Positions 8,963-18,246 of a DNA stretch of 64,000 nt are shown here, piece after piece. Source of the stretch: Micromonospora echinospora (GTDB lineage Bacteria; Actinomycetota; Actinomycetes; Mycobacteriales; Micromonosporaceae); NCBI RefSeq assembly GCF_014203425.1, contig NZ_JACHJC010000001.1, positions 558,001 to 622,000 of the forward strand. Direction: 5' to 3'. Positions within the stretch are counted from its first letter, which is position 1, and every line of letters begins with the position of its first letter. The notes under the pieces were generated by a model. That model was not told the DNA's origin. It made no database searches and saw only the letters and a program-made list of their open reading frames with translations. The position numbers and the translations under genes are program-made.

Positions 8963-10042
8963 ATGGGCTCCGTCCGCGTCGCCATCGTCGGTGTGGGTAA
9001 CTGCGCCTCGTCCCTGGTCCAGGGCGTGGAGTACTACCGGAACGCCGACCCGAACGACCGCGTCCCGGGTCTCATGCACGTCACCTTCGGCGACTACCAC
9101 GTATCCGACGTGAAGTTCGTCGCGGCGTTCGACGTGGACGCCAAGAAGGTGGGCATGGACCTCGCGGAGGCGATCGTCGCCAGCGAGAACAACACGATCA
9201 AGCTGTGTGACGTGCCGCCGACCGGCGTCACCGTGCAGCGCGGCCCGACCTTCGACGGTCTCGGCCAGTACTACCGCGAGATCGTCGAGGAGTCGGACGC
9301 CAAGCCGGTCGACGTGGCGCAGGCGCTGCGCGACGCCCAGGTCGACGTGGTCGTCTCCTACCTCCCGGTGGGCTCCGAGGAGGCCGACAAGTTCTACGCC
9401 CAGGCCGCGATCGACGCCGGCTGCGCGTTCGTGAACGCCCTGCCGGTCTTCATCGCCTCCGACCCGGAGTGGGCGAAGAAGTTCACCGACGCCGGCCTGC
9501 CGATCGTCGGCGACGACATCAAGAGCCAGGTCGGCGCCACGATCGTGCACCGCGCCCTGGCGAAGCTCTTCGAGGACCGCGGGGTCGAGCTGCTGCGCAC
9601 GTACCAGCTCAACTTCGGCGGCAACATGGACTTCATGAACATGCTGGAGCGCACCCGCCTGGTCTCGAAGAAGATCTCGAAGACCCAGTCGGTGACCTCC
9701 CAGATCCCGCACGAGATGAGCAAGAGCGACGTGCACATCGGCCCGTCCGACCACGTGCCGTGGCTGGACGACCGCAAGTGGGCGTACATCCGCCTGGAGG
9801 GCCGCTCCTTCGGCGACACCCCGCTCAACGCGGAGCTGAAGCTCGAGGTGTGGGACTCGCCGAACTCGGCCGGTGTCATCATCGACGCCGTCCGGGCCGC
9901 GAAGATCGCGCTGGACCGGAAGATCGGTGGCCCGATCCTCTCCGCCTCCTCGTACTTCATGAAGTCCCCGCCGGAGCAGTACGCCGACCACGACGCGCAC
10001 GCCGCCGTCGAGGCGTTCATCGCCGGCGAGATCGAGCGCTGA
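8963..10042 (+). CDS. ino1: Inositol-3-phosphate synthase
   Basis: 359 residues. It converts glucose 6-phosphate to inositol 3-phosphate with NAD, the first step to phosphatidylinositol, mannosylated lipids and mycothiol. The ATG at 8963 has AAGGAGG eight bases upstream; an upstream GTG giving MMKKK is less likely. [13 protein letters not shown] is the dinucleotide-binding loop, and [20 protein letters not shown] and [10 protein letters not shown] are conserved active-site stretches. It probably shares a transcript with padR and ends in a strong terminator. Confidence 0.97.
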   Translation: MGSVRVAIVGVGNCASSLVQGVEYYRNADPNDRVPGLMHVTFGDYHVSDVKFVAAFDVDAKKVGMDLAEAIVASENNTIKLCDVPPTGVTVQRGPTFDGLGQYYREIVEESDAKPVDVAQALRDAQVDVVVSYLPVGSEEADKFYAQAAIDAGCAFVNALPVFIASDPEWAKKFTDAGLPIVGDDIKSQVGATIVHRALAKLFEDRGVELLRTYQLNFGGNMDFMNMLERTRLVSKKISKTQSVTSQIPHEMSKSDVHIGPSDHVPWLDDRKWAYIRLEGRSFGDTPLNAELKLEVWDSPNSAGVIIDAVRAAKIALDRKIGGPILSASSYFMKSPPEQYADHDAHAAVEAFIAGEIER

Positions 10043-10065
10043 CGCGCTGACGCACAGCAGTAAGG

Positions 10066-10100
10066 AAGGCCGGGTCCGCGCGGACCCGGCCTTTCTTCTT
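10066..10100 (+). terminator. Rho-independent terminator after ino1
   Basis: A 14-bp perfect stem (10066-10079 with 10080-10093) is followed by CTTTCTTCTT. It separates ino1 from the convergent ogt gene. Confidence 0.85.
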
Positions 10101-10108
10101 CGCGTACG

Positions 10109-10597
10109 TCAGGACCAGGCGCGCCGCAGCGCCACGGAGGCCTCCAGCTCCAGCAGCGTCACCTTGCGCGGCAGCCCGCCGCCGAAGCCGACCAGCTTGC
10201 CGCCCGCGCCGACGATCCGGTGACAGGGCACGATCACCGGCACCGGATTGCGGTTGCAGGCCACCCCGACCGCCCGCGCCCCGCCCGAGTCGCCGACCGC
10301 CTTCGCCACCTCGCCGTAGGTCTTCGTCTCCCCGTACGGGATGCGGGTCATCTCCCGCCAGACCGCGCGTTCGAACTCCGAGCCGCGCGGGGCCGACACC
10401 GGCACGGTGAACTCGGTCAGCTCACCTGCGAAGTACGCCCGCAGCTCCGCCACCGCCAGCCGCGCCACCTCGTCGCCGGGCTCGTCGGTCGCCCCGTCCA
10501 CCCGGCCGAAGTGCGCGCCGCGCACCGCGCCGTCGTCGGTGCCGATGGAGAACTCCCCGATCGGCGAGGCGAGCACAGTCCAGCGCATGCCTCCCAT
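10109..10597 (-). CDS. ogt: Methylated-DNA-protein-cysteine methyltransferase
   Basis: 162 residues. It removes alkyl groups from O6-alkylguanine by transferring them to its own cysteine. The active-site motif is VPCHRIVG, and the C-terminal domain has the helix-turn-helix region FERAVWREMTRIPYGETKTYGEVA. The N-terminal domain is the short one seen in Ogt proteins. An alternative ATG three codons downstream lies directly behind GGGAGG and is too close to use it well. The gene is monocistronic and convergent with ino1. Confidence 0.93.
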   Translation of the reverse strand: MGGMRWTVLASPIGEFSIGTDDGAVRGAHFGRVDGATDEPGDEVARLAVAELRAYFAGELTEFTVPVSAPRGSEFERAVWREMTRIPYGETKTYGEVAKAVGDSGGARAVGVACNRNPVPVIVPCHRIVGAGGKLVGFGGGLPRKVTLLELEASVALRRAWS

Positions 10598-10655
10598 TGT
10601 CGCGCGGTGGGCAAAGATTTCCCCGCCCCGGGCGTCTCAGATGCGGAGGTGGACG

Positions 10656-11165
10656 GTGGCAGAGGTCGACGGGGAGTTCACCGCGTTCGTCAACGAGCGG
10701 GGAGCGGCCCTGCTGCGGGTCGCGTACGCGCTGGCCGGCAGCCAGCACGCGGCGGAGGATCTGCTGCAGAACGCGCTGGCCAAGGCGTACGTCCGGTGGC
10801 CCCGGATCCACGGCGACGCGGAGCCGTACGTGAAGCGGATCCTCTACCACGACCAGGTCTCCGGCTGGCGGCGACGGGCGCGGCGTGCGGAGGTGCCGGT
10901 AGCCGAACTGCCGGAGCGACCGGCCGCCGGCGACGACAGCGACCTCCGGCTGCTGGTGCGGGACGCGCTGCGGGCGCTGCCGCCGCGCCAGCGCGCCGTG
11001 CTCACCCTGCGCTACCTGGAGGACCTGAGCGTCGAGCAGACGGCCGCGCTGCTCGGCTGCCGGCCCGGCACCGTGGCCAGCCAGAGCGCCAAGGCGCTGG
11101 CCCGTCTCCGGAAGCTGGTGCCGGGGCTCGACGGACTGACGAACCGGACGGAGGTGACCCGATGA
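10656..11165 (+). CDS. SigE-family ECF RNA polymerase sigma factor
   Basis: 169 residues from GTG 10656, which has GGAGG six bases upstream; longer in-frame starts run into the ogt promoter region. Region 2 is seen in FTAFVNERGAALLRVAYALAG, with YVRWPRI towards its end, and region 4 in RQRAVLTLRYLEDLS plus the helix-turn-helix VEQTAALLGC. This is the short SigE-family type common in Streptomyces and Micromonospora. The stop overlaps the next ATG by 4 bp, and that gene encodes a likely membrane-anchored partner. Confidence 0.9.
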   Translation: MAEVDGEFTAFVNERGAALLRVAYALAGSQHAAEDLLQNALAKAYVRWPRIHGDAEPYVKRILYHDQVSGWRRRARRAEVPVAELPERPAAGDDSDLRLLVRDALRALPPRQRAVLTLRYLEDLSVEQTAALLGCRPGTVASQSAKALARLRKLVPGLDGLTNRTEVTR

Positions 11166-12262
11166 GCACGTCGCTGGACGAGACGCTCCGGACGGCCGTA
11201 CACGATCTCGCCGACGGCGCCGCGCCCGCTCCGGACCTGGCGTCGCGCGCGCTCTGCCGAGGCCACCGGCTGCGCCGCCGCCGGCGCGTGGGCACTGCTG
11301 CTGCCGCGCTCGTCGCGGTGGTCGCCGTGGCGCTGCCGTTCGTCCTGCTCCGTCCGCGCCCCGCCCCGCCGCCGACCGCGCCGCCGGTCACCGTCGACCC
11401 GTCGCCGGTCGTCCGGTCGGCGCCCGGACCGGACTGGGCGGACCGGCCGCTGGTGCTGCCCGGCGACTGGGTGGTCACCGGCACGCGGGCGGGGGCGGGC
11501 GCCGCCGGGCCGTCGTACCTGCTCGACCGGGGACGCGGCCGGTACTTCGGCAACAGCCGCTACGACGCCGTCCTGCCCGCGCCCACCGGTTCGCTGGTGG
11601 CGGTCTGGGACGACGACCGGCCCCGGCAGGTCGGCCTCGTCGACCTGGTCGGCGGCACCACCCGCTGGTACGAGCCGGGCCGCGCGCTCGGCTCGCCGAG
11701 CTGGTCGCCGGACGGCCGCAGCCTGCTGTTCACCAGTAATCGGGTCGGTCACCCCGGTTTCGTCGTGCTGAGCGTCGACGGCACCACGCGATCCCACGCC
11801 GTCGACACCGCCCGCTACCCCTGCACCGACTCGTGCTTCTTCCTCTGGACCCGCGACGGGCGGGAGGTGCTGCTCCAGCAGACCGACCCGAACGGTCCCC
11901 GGTCCGAGGCGGTCCGGCACCCCCGGCGGGGCGTCCAGTTCTTCGCCGCCGACAGCGGCCGGCCCACCCGCTTCGAGCCGCTGCCGGGCGACCCGGCCGG
12001 GCCGTGGGCCTGGTCACCGGACGGGAGACTGGTGGTGGTGCAGGGGCAGCAGGAGCCGCTGCTCGTGGAGGCGGCGACCGGCCGGGTGGTGAACCCGCTG
12101 CCGGTGGCCGACGTCGTCTGGGTCGGCGACGACCGCCTGCTCTACCGGCGGCCGTACGGATCGCGGGACTTCGTGCTCGCCGACACCACCGGCCGCGAAC
12201 TCGTGCGTCAGCCGTTGCCGAAGGACCTCTTCCTCGCCGAGGTGACGATCGCGCCGCGCTGA
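11162..12262 (+). CDS. Membrane-anchored beta-propeller-like protein, probable sigma-factor partner
   Basis: 366 residues. Residues 1-40 are polar and cytoplasmic, one membrane helix spans about 43-65, and the remainder is extracytoplasmic. The motifs SPSWSPDGRSLLF and WAWSPDGRLVVV are TolB/WD40-like blade signatures, so a beta propeller is likely. The ATGA overlap with the ECF gene, in the position usual for a co-regulator, suggests control of that sigma factor. I see no classical anti-sigma zinc motif (HxxxCxxC), so the role is inferred from context only. Confidence 0.7.
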   Translation: MSTSLDETLRTAVHDLADGAAPAPDLASRALCRGHRLRRRRRVGTAAAALVAVVAVALPFVLLRPRPAPPPTAPPVTVDPSPVVRSAPGPDWADRPLVLPGDWVVTGTRAGAGAAGPSYLLDRGRGRYFGNSRYDAVLPAPTGSLVAVWDDDRPRQVGLVDLVGGTTRWYEPGRALGSPSWSPDGRSLLFTSNRVGHPGFVVLSVDGTTRSHAVDTARYPCTDSCFFLWTRDGREVLLQQTDPNGPRSEAVRHPRRGVQFFAADSGRPTRFEPLPGDPAGPWAWSPDGRLVVVQGQQEPLLVEAATGRVVNPLPVADVVWVGDDRLLYRRPYGSRDFVLADTTGRELVRQPLPKDLFLAEVTIAPR

Positions 12263-12324
12263 CCCGGGCGCTGAACGTCCGCCGAGCGAAGTGGATGTTG
12301 CACGGCGTCGATACCGTGCAGGTC

Positions 12325-12837
12325 ATGGCCACCGGGACGCTCATCTTCCTGATCATCGGCGGGGTCGGTGTGGGCGTGCTGACGCTCGCCCTGCTCGGCT
12401 CGGGAGTGCTCCACCTCGGCCAGCCGGACGTCGACGGGCCGGTGTCGCTGGAGGCGGCCGCCGGGTTCACCGGGGCGTTCGGCTTCGGCGGCGCGATCGT
12501 CAACGAGCTGCTCGGGGGGCGTACCCCCGGAATGATCGCGGCGGCGGTGGCCGGCGGCGCGCTCGCCGCCGTGCCCACCGGCTGGCTGGCGGCCCGGCTG
12601 AGCCGCGCGGCCCGCAACATGCGCACCGACGCCACCCCCACCCGCGACCACCTGGCCGGCGCGATCGGCCTGGTGGTGACGCCGATCCCCAGCGGCGGCT
12701 ACGGCGAGGTGCGGGTGCGCCTCGCGGGCCAGCCGGTGAAGCTCAACGCCCGCGCCGACGGGCCGCTCCCGGTCGGCGCCCGGATCTTCGTGGTCGAAGC
12801 ACTGAGCGAGACCAGCGTGCACGTCGAGACCTACTGA
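12325..12837 (+). CDS. NfeD-like membrane protein
   Basis: 170 residues with two or three membrane segments in the first 100 residues and a C-terminal small beta-barrel. The barrel begins near GAIGLVVTPIPSGGYGEV and ends IFVVEALSETSVHVE, the OB-like NfeD domain. NfeD proteins accompany flotillins in bacterial membrane microdomains, and a flotillin gene follows 21 bp downstream. ATG 12325 was chosen; GTG 12316 and ATG 12295 are in-frame alternatives with no better ribosome site. Confidence 0.75.
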   Translation: MATGTLIFLIIGGVGVGVLTLALLGSGVLHLGQPDVDGPVSLEAAAGFTGAFGFGGAIVNELLGGRTPGMIAAAVAGGALAAVPTGWLAARLSRAARNMRTDATPTRDHLAGAIGLVVTPIPSGGYGEVRVRLAGQPVKLNARADGPLPVGARIFVVEALSETSVHVETY

Positions 12838-12858
12838 CACCAACAGACAGGAATGCCC

Positions 12859-14367
12859 ATGCCCCTGCTCGTCGCCATCGGCGGCGCGGTTCTCCTCGCC
12901 GTCGTCCTCGTCCTGTTCGTGCTGTCCCGGATCAAGGTGGCCGGGCCGAACCAGGCGTTCATCGTCACCGGCCGCAAGGGCCGCACCACCCAGTCCGCCG
13001 ACGGAGCCCGCTCCACCGACATGTCCGGGCAGAAGGTCGTGCTCGGCGCCTCGGTCTTCGTTTTGCCGGTGGTCCAGAAGCTCCAGTCGCTCGACCTGTC
13101 CAGCCGCCGGATCGACGTCAGCATCCGGGGCGCGGTGAGCAAGCAGGGCATCCGCACCGAGCTGCACGGCGTCGCGATCGTCAAGGTCGGCGGCACCGAG
13201 GACGCGATCCGCGCCGCCGCCCAGCGCTTCCTGAACCAGCAGGAGGAGATCGACAACTTCACCCGGGAGGTGCTGGCCGGCGCGCTGCGCTCGATCGTCG
13301 GGCGGCTCACCGTCGAGGAGATCATCCGGGATCGGGCGGCGTTCGCCAGCGCGGTCGCCGAGGAGGCCGAGCACTCGATGACCAACCAGGGCCTGGTGCT
13401 GGACACGTTCCAGCTCCAGGACATCTCGGCCGAGGGCTCCTACCTGCAGGACCTGGGCCGTCCCGAGGCCGCCCGGGTGCTCAAGGACGCGGCCATCGCC
13501 GAGGCGCGGGCCCGCCAGCAGGCCGAGCAGGAGCGGCTGCTCGCCGAGGAGGCGATCGCCGAGGCGAACCGGAACCTGTCGCTCAAGCAGGCCGGAATTC
13601 AGGCCGAGATCGACGCGGCGAAGGCGAAGTCGGCGGCGGCCGGGCCGCTCGCCCAGGCCGAGCGGGACCAGGCGATCCTCTCCGAGCAGCAGAAGGTGGC
13701 CGAGCGCAACGCCGAACTGAAGCAGCGTCAGCTCGACACCGAGGTGCGCAAGCCGGCCGACGCGGCCCGGTACAAGGTCGAGCAGGAGGCCGAGGCGGCC
13801 CGCAACGCCGCGGTGCTCCACGCCGACGCGCAGCGGCAGGCGACCATCGCCGCCGCGCAGGCCTCCGCCGAGCAGGCCCGCCTCACCGGTGAGGGCGAGC
13901 GGGCCCGCCGGGCCGCGCTGGCCGAGGCGAACGCGATCGAGGGCGCCAAGGAGGGTGAGGCGGAGCAGCGCCGGCGTTCCGCGATCGCCGAGGCGGTCGA
14001 GCGGGAGGGCCAGGCCGAGGCCGCGGCCATCCTGGCAAAGGGTCAGGCCGAGGCCGACGCGATGGCCCGCAAGGCCGAGGCGTTCGCCGCGTACGGCGAA
14101 GCGGCCGTCCTGGACCTGCTGGTCAAGGTGCTGCCCGAGGTGGTCGGCGCGGCCAGCGCCCCGATCGGCGCGATCGACAAGATGACGGTGATCTCCACCG
14201 ACGGCGCGTCGTCGCTGACCAAGTCGGTGGCGGGGAACGTCGCCCAGGGTCTCCAGCTCGGCAGCGACCTCACCGGCATCGACCTGGCCGGGCTGCTGGC
14301 GCGGCTGGGCAGCAGCGCGCAGAGCAACGGCAAGAACACGGTGGGCGGCAGCACCGTCAGCGCGTGA
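12859..14367 (+). CDS. Flotillin-like SPFH-domain protein
   Basis: 502 residues. One N-terminal membrane helix (about 3-22) is followed by the SPFH/PHB domain to about residue 180, containing ITVEEIIRDR-like and QLQDISAEGSYL-like family stretches. A long coiled coil rich in Ala, Glu and Gln follows to about residue 415 and ends in a Gly-poor tail. Flotillins assemble large oligomers that organise membrane microdomains. ATG 12859 has ACAGG seven bases upstream; ATG 12853 is two codons earlier and has no spacing for it. It is cotranscribed with the NfeD-like gene. Confidence 0.9.
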   Translation: MPLLVAIGGAVLLAVVLVLFVLSRIKVAGPNQAFIVTGRKGRTTQSADGARSTDMSGQKVVLGASVFVLPVVQKLQSLDLSSRRIDVSIRGAVSKQGIRTELHGVAIVKVGGTEDAIRAAAQRFLNQQEEIDNFTREVLAGALRSIVGRLTVEEIIRDRAAFASAVAEEAEHSMTNQGLVLDTFQLQDISAEGSYLQDLGRPEAARVLKDAAIAEARARQQAEQERLLAEEAIAEANRNLSLKQAGIQAEIDAAKAKSAAAGPLAQAERDQAILSEQQKVAERNAELKQRQLDTEVRKPADAARYKVEQEAEAARNAAVLHADAQRQATIAAAQASAEQARLTGEGERARRAALAEANAIEGAKEGEAEQRRRSAIAEAVEREGQAEAAAILAKGQAEADAMARKAEAFAAYGEAAVLDLLVKVLPEVVGAASAPIGAIDKMTVISTDGASSLTKSVAGNVAQGLQLGSDLTGIDLAGLLARLGSSAQSNGKNTVGGSTVSA

Positions 14368-14373
14368 CGAACG

Positions 14374-14420
14374 ACGGCGCCCGCCGGATCTCCCCTCGGG
14401 GAGCCGGCGGGCGCCGTTTC
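14374..14420. terminator. Hairpin between convergent flotillin and subtilase genes
   Basis: ACGGCGCCCGCCGG (14374-14387) pairs with CCGGCGGGCGCCGT (14404-14417), and an inner stem CTCCCC/GGGGAG lies in the loop. It is followed by TTT on the plus strand. It probably terminates both converging transcripts. Confidence 0.75.
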
Positions 14421-14431
14421 GGTGTGGCGGG

Positions 14432-16471
14432 TCAGAGCGCGGTGAAGACGAACTTCTCGCCGGTGCTCAGGCCCAGGGTCTCGCTGTCCCAGTCGATGAC
14501 GCGGCTGGCGATGAGCTGGCTGCCCCCGGTGGCGCCGGCGGTGACTGCCTTGCCGTTGGCGTTCGCCCGCAGGTAGACCGAGCCGTCGGTGTTGTAGTCG
14601 AGGAAGTCGAAGACCTCCCAGGCGTCGATCACGGTGGATTTGGCGATCAGCGCCCGGTTGCCGCCGGCGTCCGCCGTGACGAACTGGTTGTTGGCCAACG
14701 CGCGCAGGGCGAAGAACCCGTCGCCCACGCTGACGACCTCGTACCTCTCCCAGGCCCCGACGGTCGCGGACCGGGCGATCAGCGGCCGGGTGCCGCCGCT
14801 CTCGGTGGTCACGTAGTTGCCGTTGGCCACCGCCTTGATGGCGACCACCGAGGGCGCCGCGTCGAAGTCGAACTTCTCCGCCGCGCCGATGGTGGTCTTG
14901 CTGGCGATCAGCGGGTTGGTGGTGTTCGAGGCGGTGACGTACTTGCCGTTGGTCACGGCCTTCAGGCTGACCGAGCCGTCGGTGTTCGTGACGATCTGGA
15001 ACTTCTCCCAGTCGCCGATCGCGGCGGACCGCGCGATCAGCGGCCGGTTGCCGCCGCTCTCGGCGGTGACGAACAGGTTGTTCGTCACCGCACGCAGGCC
15101 GTAGTAGCCGTTGCCGGCGTCCACCACGTCGTACCGCTCCCAGGCGCCGACCTCGGTGCCGCGGGCGACCAACGGCCGGTTGCCGCCGCTCTCCGCCGTC
15201 ACGTACAGGCCGTTGCCGCGGGCCTTGAGGCCGTACGACTCGCGCGCCACCACCGCGTCGCCGACGTGCAGCAGCCGGTCGGGCGAGCCCATGGTGTCGT
15301 GCACCGCGCCGCTGACGCTCGTGCTCACCACGGAGTCGCGCACCTGCTGCGGCGTCCAGCCCGGGTGCGCCTCCAGCAGCAGCGCCGCGGCGCCCGCGAC
15401 GTGCGGGGAGGCCATCGACGTGCCGTTCATCGTCTCCGTGCCGGCGGCGGTGCCGGCCTTGGCCGAGACGATGCCGGTGCCCGGCGCGAAGGTGTCCAGG
15501 CAGTTGCCGTAGTTGGAGAACCAGGCCCGGAAGTCGATCTGATCGGTGGCGCCGACGGTGATGGCCGCCGGCACGCCCGCCGGGGAGGCGCCGCAGGCGT
15601 CCTGCATGCTGTTGCCGGCCGCGACGGCGTAGGTGATGCCGGAGGCGATGGAGCGGGCGACCGCGTCGTTCACCGCCTGGTCGACGCCCTCGAAGCCGAG
15701 GCTCATGTTGGCCACCGACGGCCCGGTGGCGTGCGAGGTGACCCAGTCGATGCCGGCGAGCACCTGCTCGCTGCTGCCGCCGCCGTCGCAGTCGAGCACC
15801 CGCACGGCGACGAGCGCGACGTCCTTGGCGACCCCGTACTTCGTGCCGCCGATCGTGCCGGCCACGTGCGTGCCGTGCCCGTCGCAGTCCTGGGCCACGT
15901 CGTCGGACTCCACCGCGTCGTAGCCGTTGCTGGCCCGGCCGCCGAAGTCCTCATGGTCGATGTCGATGCCGGTGTCGATGACGTAGGCGGTCACTCCGGC
16001 GCCGGTCGCCGGGTAGGTGTACTTCCCGTCGGTCTTCGGCCGGGCCTGGTCGATCCGGTCCAGCCCCCACGGCGGGGTGGTCTGGGTGCCGGTGGCCTGG
16101 TAGCGCTGGACCTGCTGCACGTAGGCGACGTCCGGGTCAGCGGCGACGCGCTCCGCCTGCCGGCGGTCCATGCCGGCGGAGTAGCCGGACAGCGCCTTGC
16201 CGAACACCCGCCGTACCGACCCGCCGTGCTCGCCGGCGAGGGCCGACGCGGTGGACTTCACCTTGGCAGGGCTGGCCTTGCCGTCCTTGAGTACGACGAT
16301 GTAGCGGCCGGGTACCGCCTCGGCCGTGTCGGCGCCCCGGACCGGGGCACGCTTCGGGCCGGCCGGGTCGGCTGAGGCGGCGCCGCCGGTGGCGGCGCAG
16401 ATGATGGAGGTCGCGGAGGTGAGGGCCAGCCCCACCAGCGCGGAGCGGCGCAGCGCGCCATGACGTGACAC
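14432..16471 (-). CDS. Secreted subtilisin-like serine protease with six fascin-like repeats
   Basis: 679 residues. A Sec signal peptide covers about 1-34 and an inhibitor I9 propeptide runs from GRYIVVLKDG to about residue 125. The S8 catalytic triad is D166 (VIDTGID), H199 (DGHGTHVAG) and S352 (GTSMASPHVAG), with oxyanion N286. From about residue 405 there are six repeats of about 44 residues with the pattern LKA-NG-YVT-ESGG-PLIA, resembling fascin/actin-crosslinking beta-trefoil lobes; six lobes would make two trefoils. The role is probably extracellular proteolysis with the trefoils binding carbohydrate or other ligands. It is a single-gene unit. Confidence 0.93.
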   Translation of the reverse strand: MSRHGALRRSALVGLALTSATSIICAATGGAASADPAGPKRAPVRGADTAEAVPGRYIVVLKDGKASPAKVKSTASALAGEHGGSVRRVFGKALSGYSAGMDRRQAERVAADPDVAYVQQVQRYQATGTQTTPPWGLDRIDQARPKTDGKYTYPATGAGVTAYVIDTGIDIDHEDFGGRASNGYDAVESDDVAQDCDGHGTHVAGTIGGTKYGVAKDVALVAVRVLDCDGGGSSEQVLAGIDWVTSHATGPSVANMSLGFEGVDQAVNDAVARSIASGITYAVAAGNSMQDACGASPAGVPAAITVGATDQIDFRAWFSNYGNCLDTFAPGTGIVSAKAGTAAGTETMNGTSMASPHVAGAAALLLEAHPGWTPQQVRDSVVSTSVSGAVHDTMGSPDRLLHVGDAVVARESYGLKARGNGLYVTAESGGNRPLVARGTEVGAWERYDVVDAGNGYYGLRAVTNNLFVTAESGGNRPLIARSAAIGDWEKFQIVTNTDGSVSLKAVTNGKYVTASNTTNPLIASKTTIGAAEKFDFDAAPSVVAIKAVANGNYVTTESGGTRPLIARSATVGAWERYEVVSVGDGFFALRALANNQFVTADAGGNRALIAKSTVIDAWEVFDFLDYNTDGSVYLRANANGKAVTAGATGGSQLIASRVIDWDSETLGLSTGEKFVFTAL

Positions 16472-16653
16472 TGAATGTTCTCCCCGTGTCCAGCGGCCGT
16501 CCCTTGGGGACGGGCGGATGTGATCAGGACAGCCGTACCCGTCGATCCGGGCGGCTGATGATGACCATCATCATGCGGGAGACATCGACTGACACGCGTC
16601 AACCTTTCGGTCGACACGCCGCCGTATCGTCGTTGAGCGTCCCGGCCGGGAGA

Positions 16654-18114
16654 TCAGCCGGTGATGCCCTCGTCGCGGGCCCAGCGCAGCAGCTCCGCCT
16701 CGGCCTCGTCGCGGGCCAGCGGCCCGCGCTCCAGACGCAGCTCCTTGAGGTGCTGCCAGGCACGGCCGACCACCGGCCCCGGCGGCACGCCGAGCAACTC
16801 CATGATCGCGTTGCCGTCCAGGTCCGGCCGCACCCGGGCCAGGTCCTCCTCGGCGGCGATCCGGGCGATCCGCTCCTCCAGCGCGTCGTAGTCGGCCGCG
16901 AGCTGCGCGGCCTTGCGCCGGTTGCGGGTGGTGCAGTCGGAACGGGTCAGCTTGTGCAGGCGGGACAGCAGGTCGCCGGCGTCGGTGACGTACCGGCGCA
17001 CCGCCGAGTCGGTCCACTCGCCGCGGCCGTACCCGTAGAAGCGCAGGTGCAGGCCGACCAGCTTGACCACCTGAGAGGTGATCTCCTTGGAGTAGCGCAT
17101 CGCCTTCATCCGGGCCTTTGTCAGCCGGGCCCCGACCACCTCGTGGTGGTGGAAGCTGACCCGGCCGTCCGCGCCGACCGCCTTGGTGGCCGGCTTGCCG
17201 ATGTCGTGCATGAGCGCGGCCATCCGCAGCACGAAGTCGCAGCCGTCGGTCTCCAGCGACATGGCGTTGCTGACCACCGTGAGCGTGTGCTCGTAGACGT
17301 CCTTGTGCTGAGCGTGCTCGTCGATGGTGAGCTTCAGGCCGGTCAGCTCCGGCAGGAAGCGCTCGGCCAGGCCGGTGTCGACGAGCAGCCGCAGCCCGGT
17401 GATCGGGTCGGCGCCGCAGAGCAGCTTGGTGAACTCGTCCCGGATCCGCTCGGCGGTGATCCGGTCGAGGTCACCGGCCATTCCGGTCATCGCCTCGCGG
17501 ACGTCCGGGTGGACGGCGAAGCGGAGCTGGGCGGCGAACCGGGCCGCGCGCAGCATCCGCAGGGGGTCGTCGCGGAACGACTCCTGCGGCGTGCCGGGCG
17601 TACGAATGATCTTGGCGGCCAGGTCGGCCAGCCCGCCGTACGGGTCGGTGAACCGGTGGTCGGGCAGGCTGACCGCCATCGCGTTGACTGTGAAGTCGCG
17701 GCGCTTCAGGTCTTCGGTCAGGCTGGTGCCGTACTGCACCACCGGATTGCGGCTGACCTGGTCGTAGACCTCGGCCCGGAAGGTGGTGATCTCCAGGTTG
17801 AGGCCGTCGCGCTGGCAGGCGATGGTACCGAACTCGCGTCCGGTCTCCCAGATCGACTCCGCCCAGCCACGGATCACCTTGACCGTCTCGTCCGGGTGGG
17901 CGTCGGTGCAGAAGTCGAGGTCGTTGCCGAGCCGGCCGAGCAGCGCGTCGCGGACGGATCCGCCCACCAGGTGCAGTTCGTGACCGGCCTGGGCGAAGCG
18001 CCGGCCCAGCTCGTCGGCGACCGGTGAGACTCGGAGCAGTTCGGCGACGGCGTTGCGCTGCGCGGCGGTCAGCTCGCGGCTGTCGGCGGCGTGGGAGGCG
18101 GAGGCTTCGGACAT
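16654..18114 (-). CDS. pcnA: CCA tRNA nucleotidyltransferase
   Basis: 486 residues. It adds or repairs the CCA end of tRNAs. The polymerase head has LVGGSVRDALLGR and LDFCTDAHPDE, which carry the metal-binding acidic residues. The neck follows with FTVNAMAV and DDPLRMLRAARFAAQL. An HD domain with LMHDIGKP gives phosphohydrolase capability. The length suits actinobacterial PcnA. The gene is divergent from murJ with a 132-bp gap; the mutT-like and DUF6049-like genes found between them in mycobacteria are absent here. Confidence 0.95.
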   Translation of the reverse strand: MSEASASHAADSRELTAAQRNAVAELLRVSPVADELGRRFAQAGHELHLVGGSVRDALLGRLGNDLDFCTDAHPDETVKVIRGWAESIWETGREFGTIACQRDGLNLEITTFRAEVYDQVSRNPVVQYGTSLTEDLKRRDFTVNAMAVSLPDHRFTDPYGGLADLAAKIIRTPGTPQESFRDDPLRMLRAARFAAQLRFAVHPDVREAMTGMAGDLDRITAERIRDEFTKLLCGADPITGLRLLVDTGLAERFLPELTGLKLTIDEHAQHKDVYEHTLTVVSNAMSLETDGCDFVLRMAALMHDIGKPATKAVGADGRVSFHHHEVVGARLTKARMKAMRYSKEITSQVVKLVGLHLRFYGYGRGEWTDSAVRRYVTDAGDLLSRLHKLTRSDCTTRNRRKAAQLAADYDALEERIARIAAEEDLARVRPDLDGNAIMELLGVPPGPVVGRAWQHLKELRLERGPLARDEAEAELLRWARDEGITG

Positions 18115-18246
18115 GGGATCGCCAGCCTATCGGGCCGGGGGTGGATCGACCGCGCCGGGCGCGGGTAACGGGCGGAGGTTGACTAAGGTTCCGGTTGGGC
18201 GGGGCCGGCCGGACCCGGTTGCGACGTACCCCTTGGAGGCTGGCAG

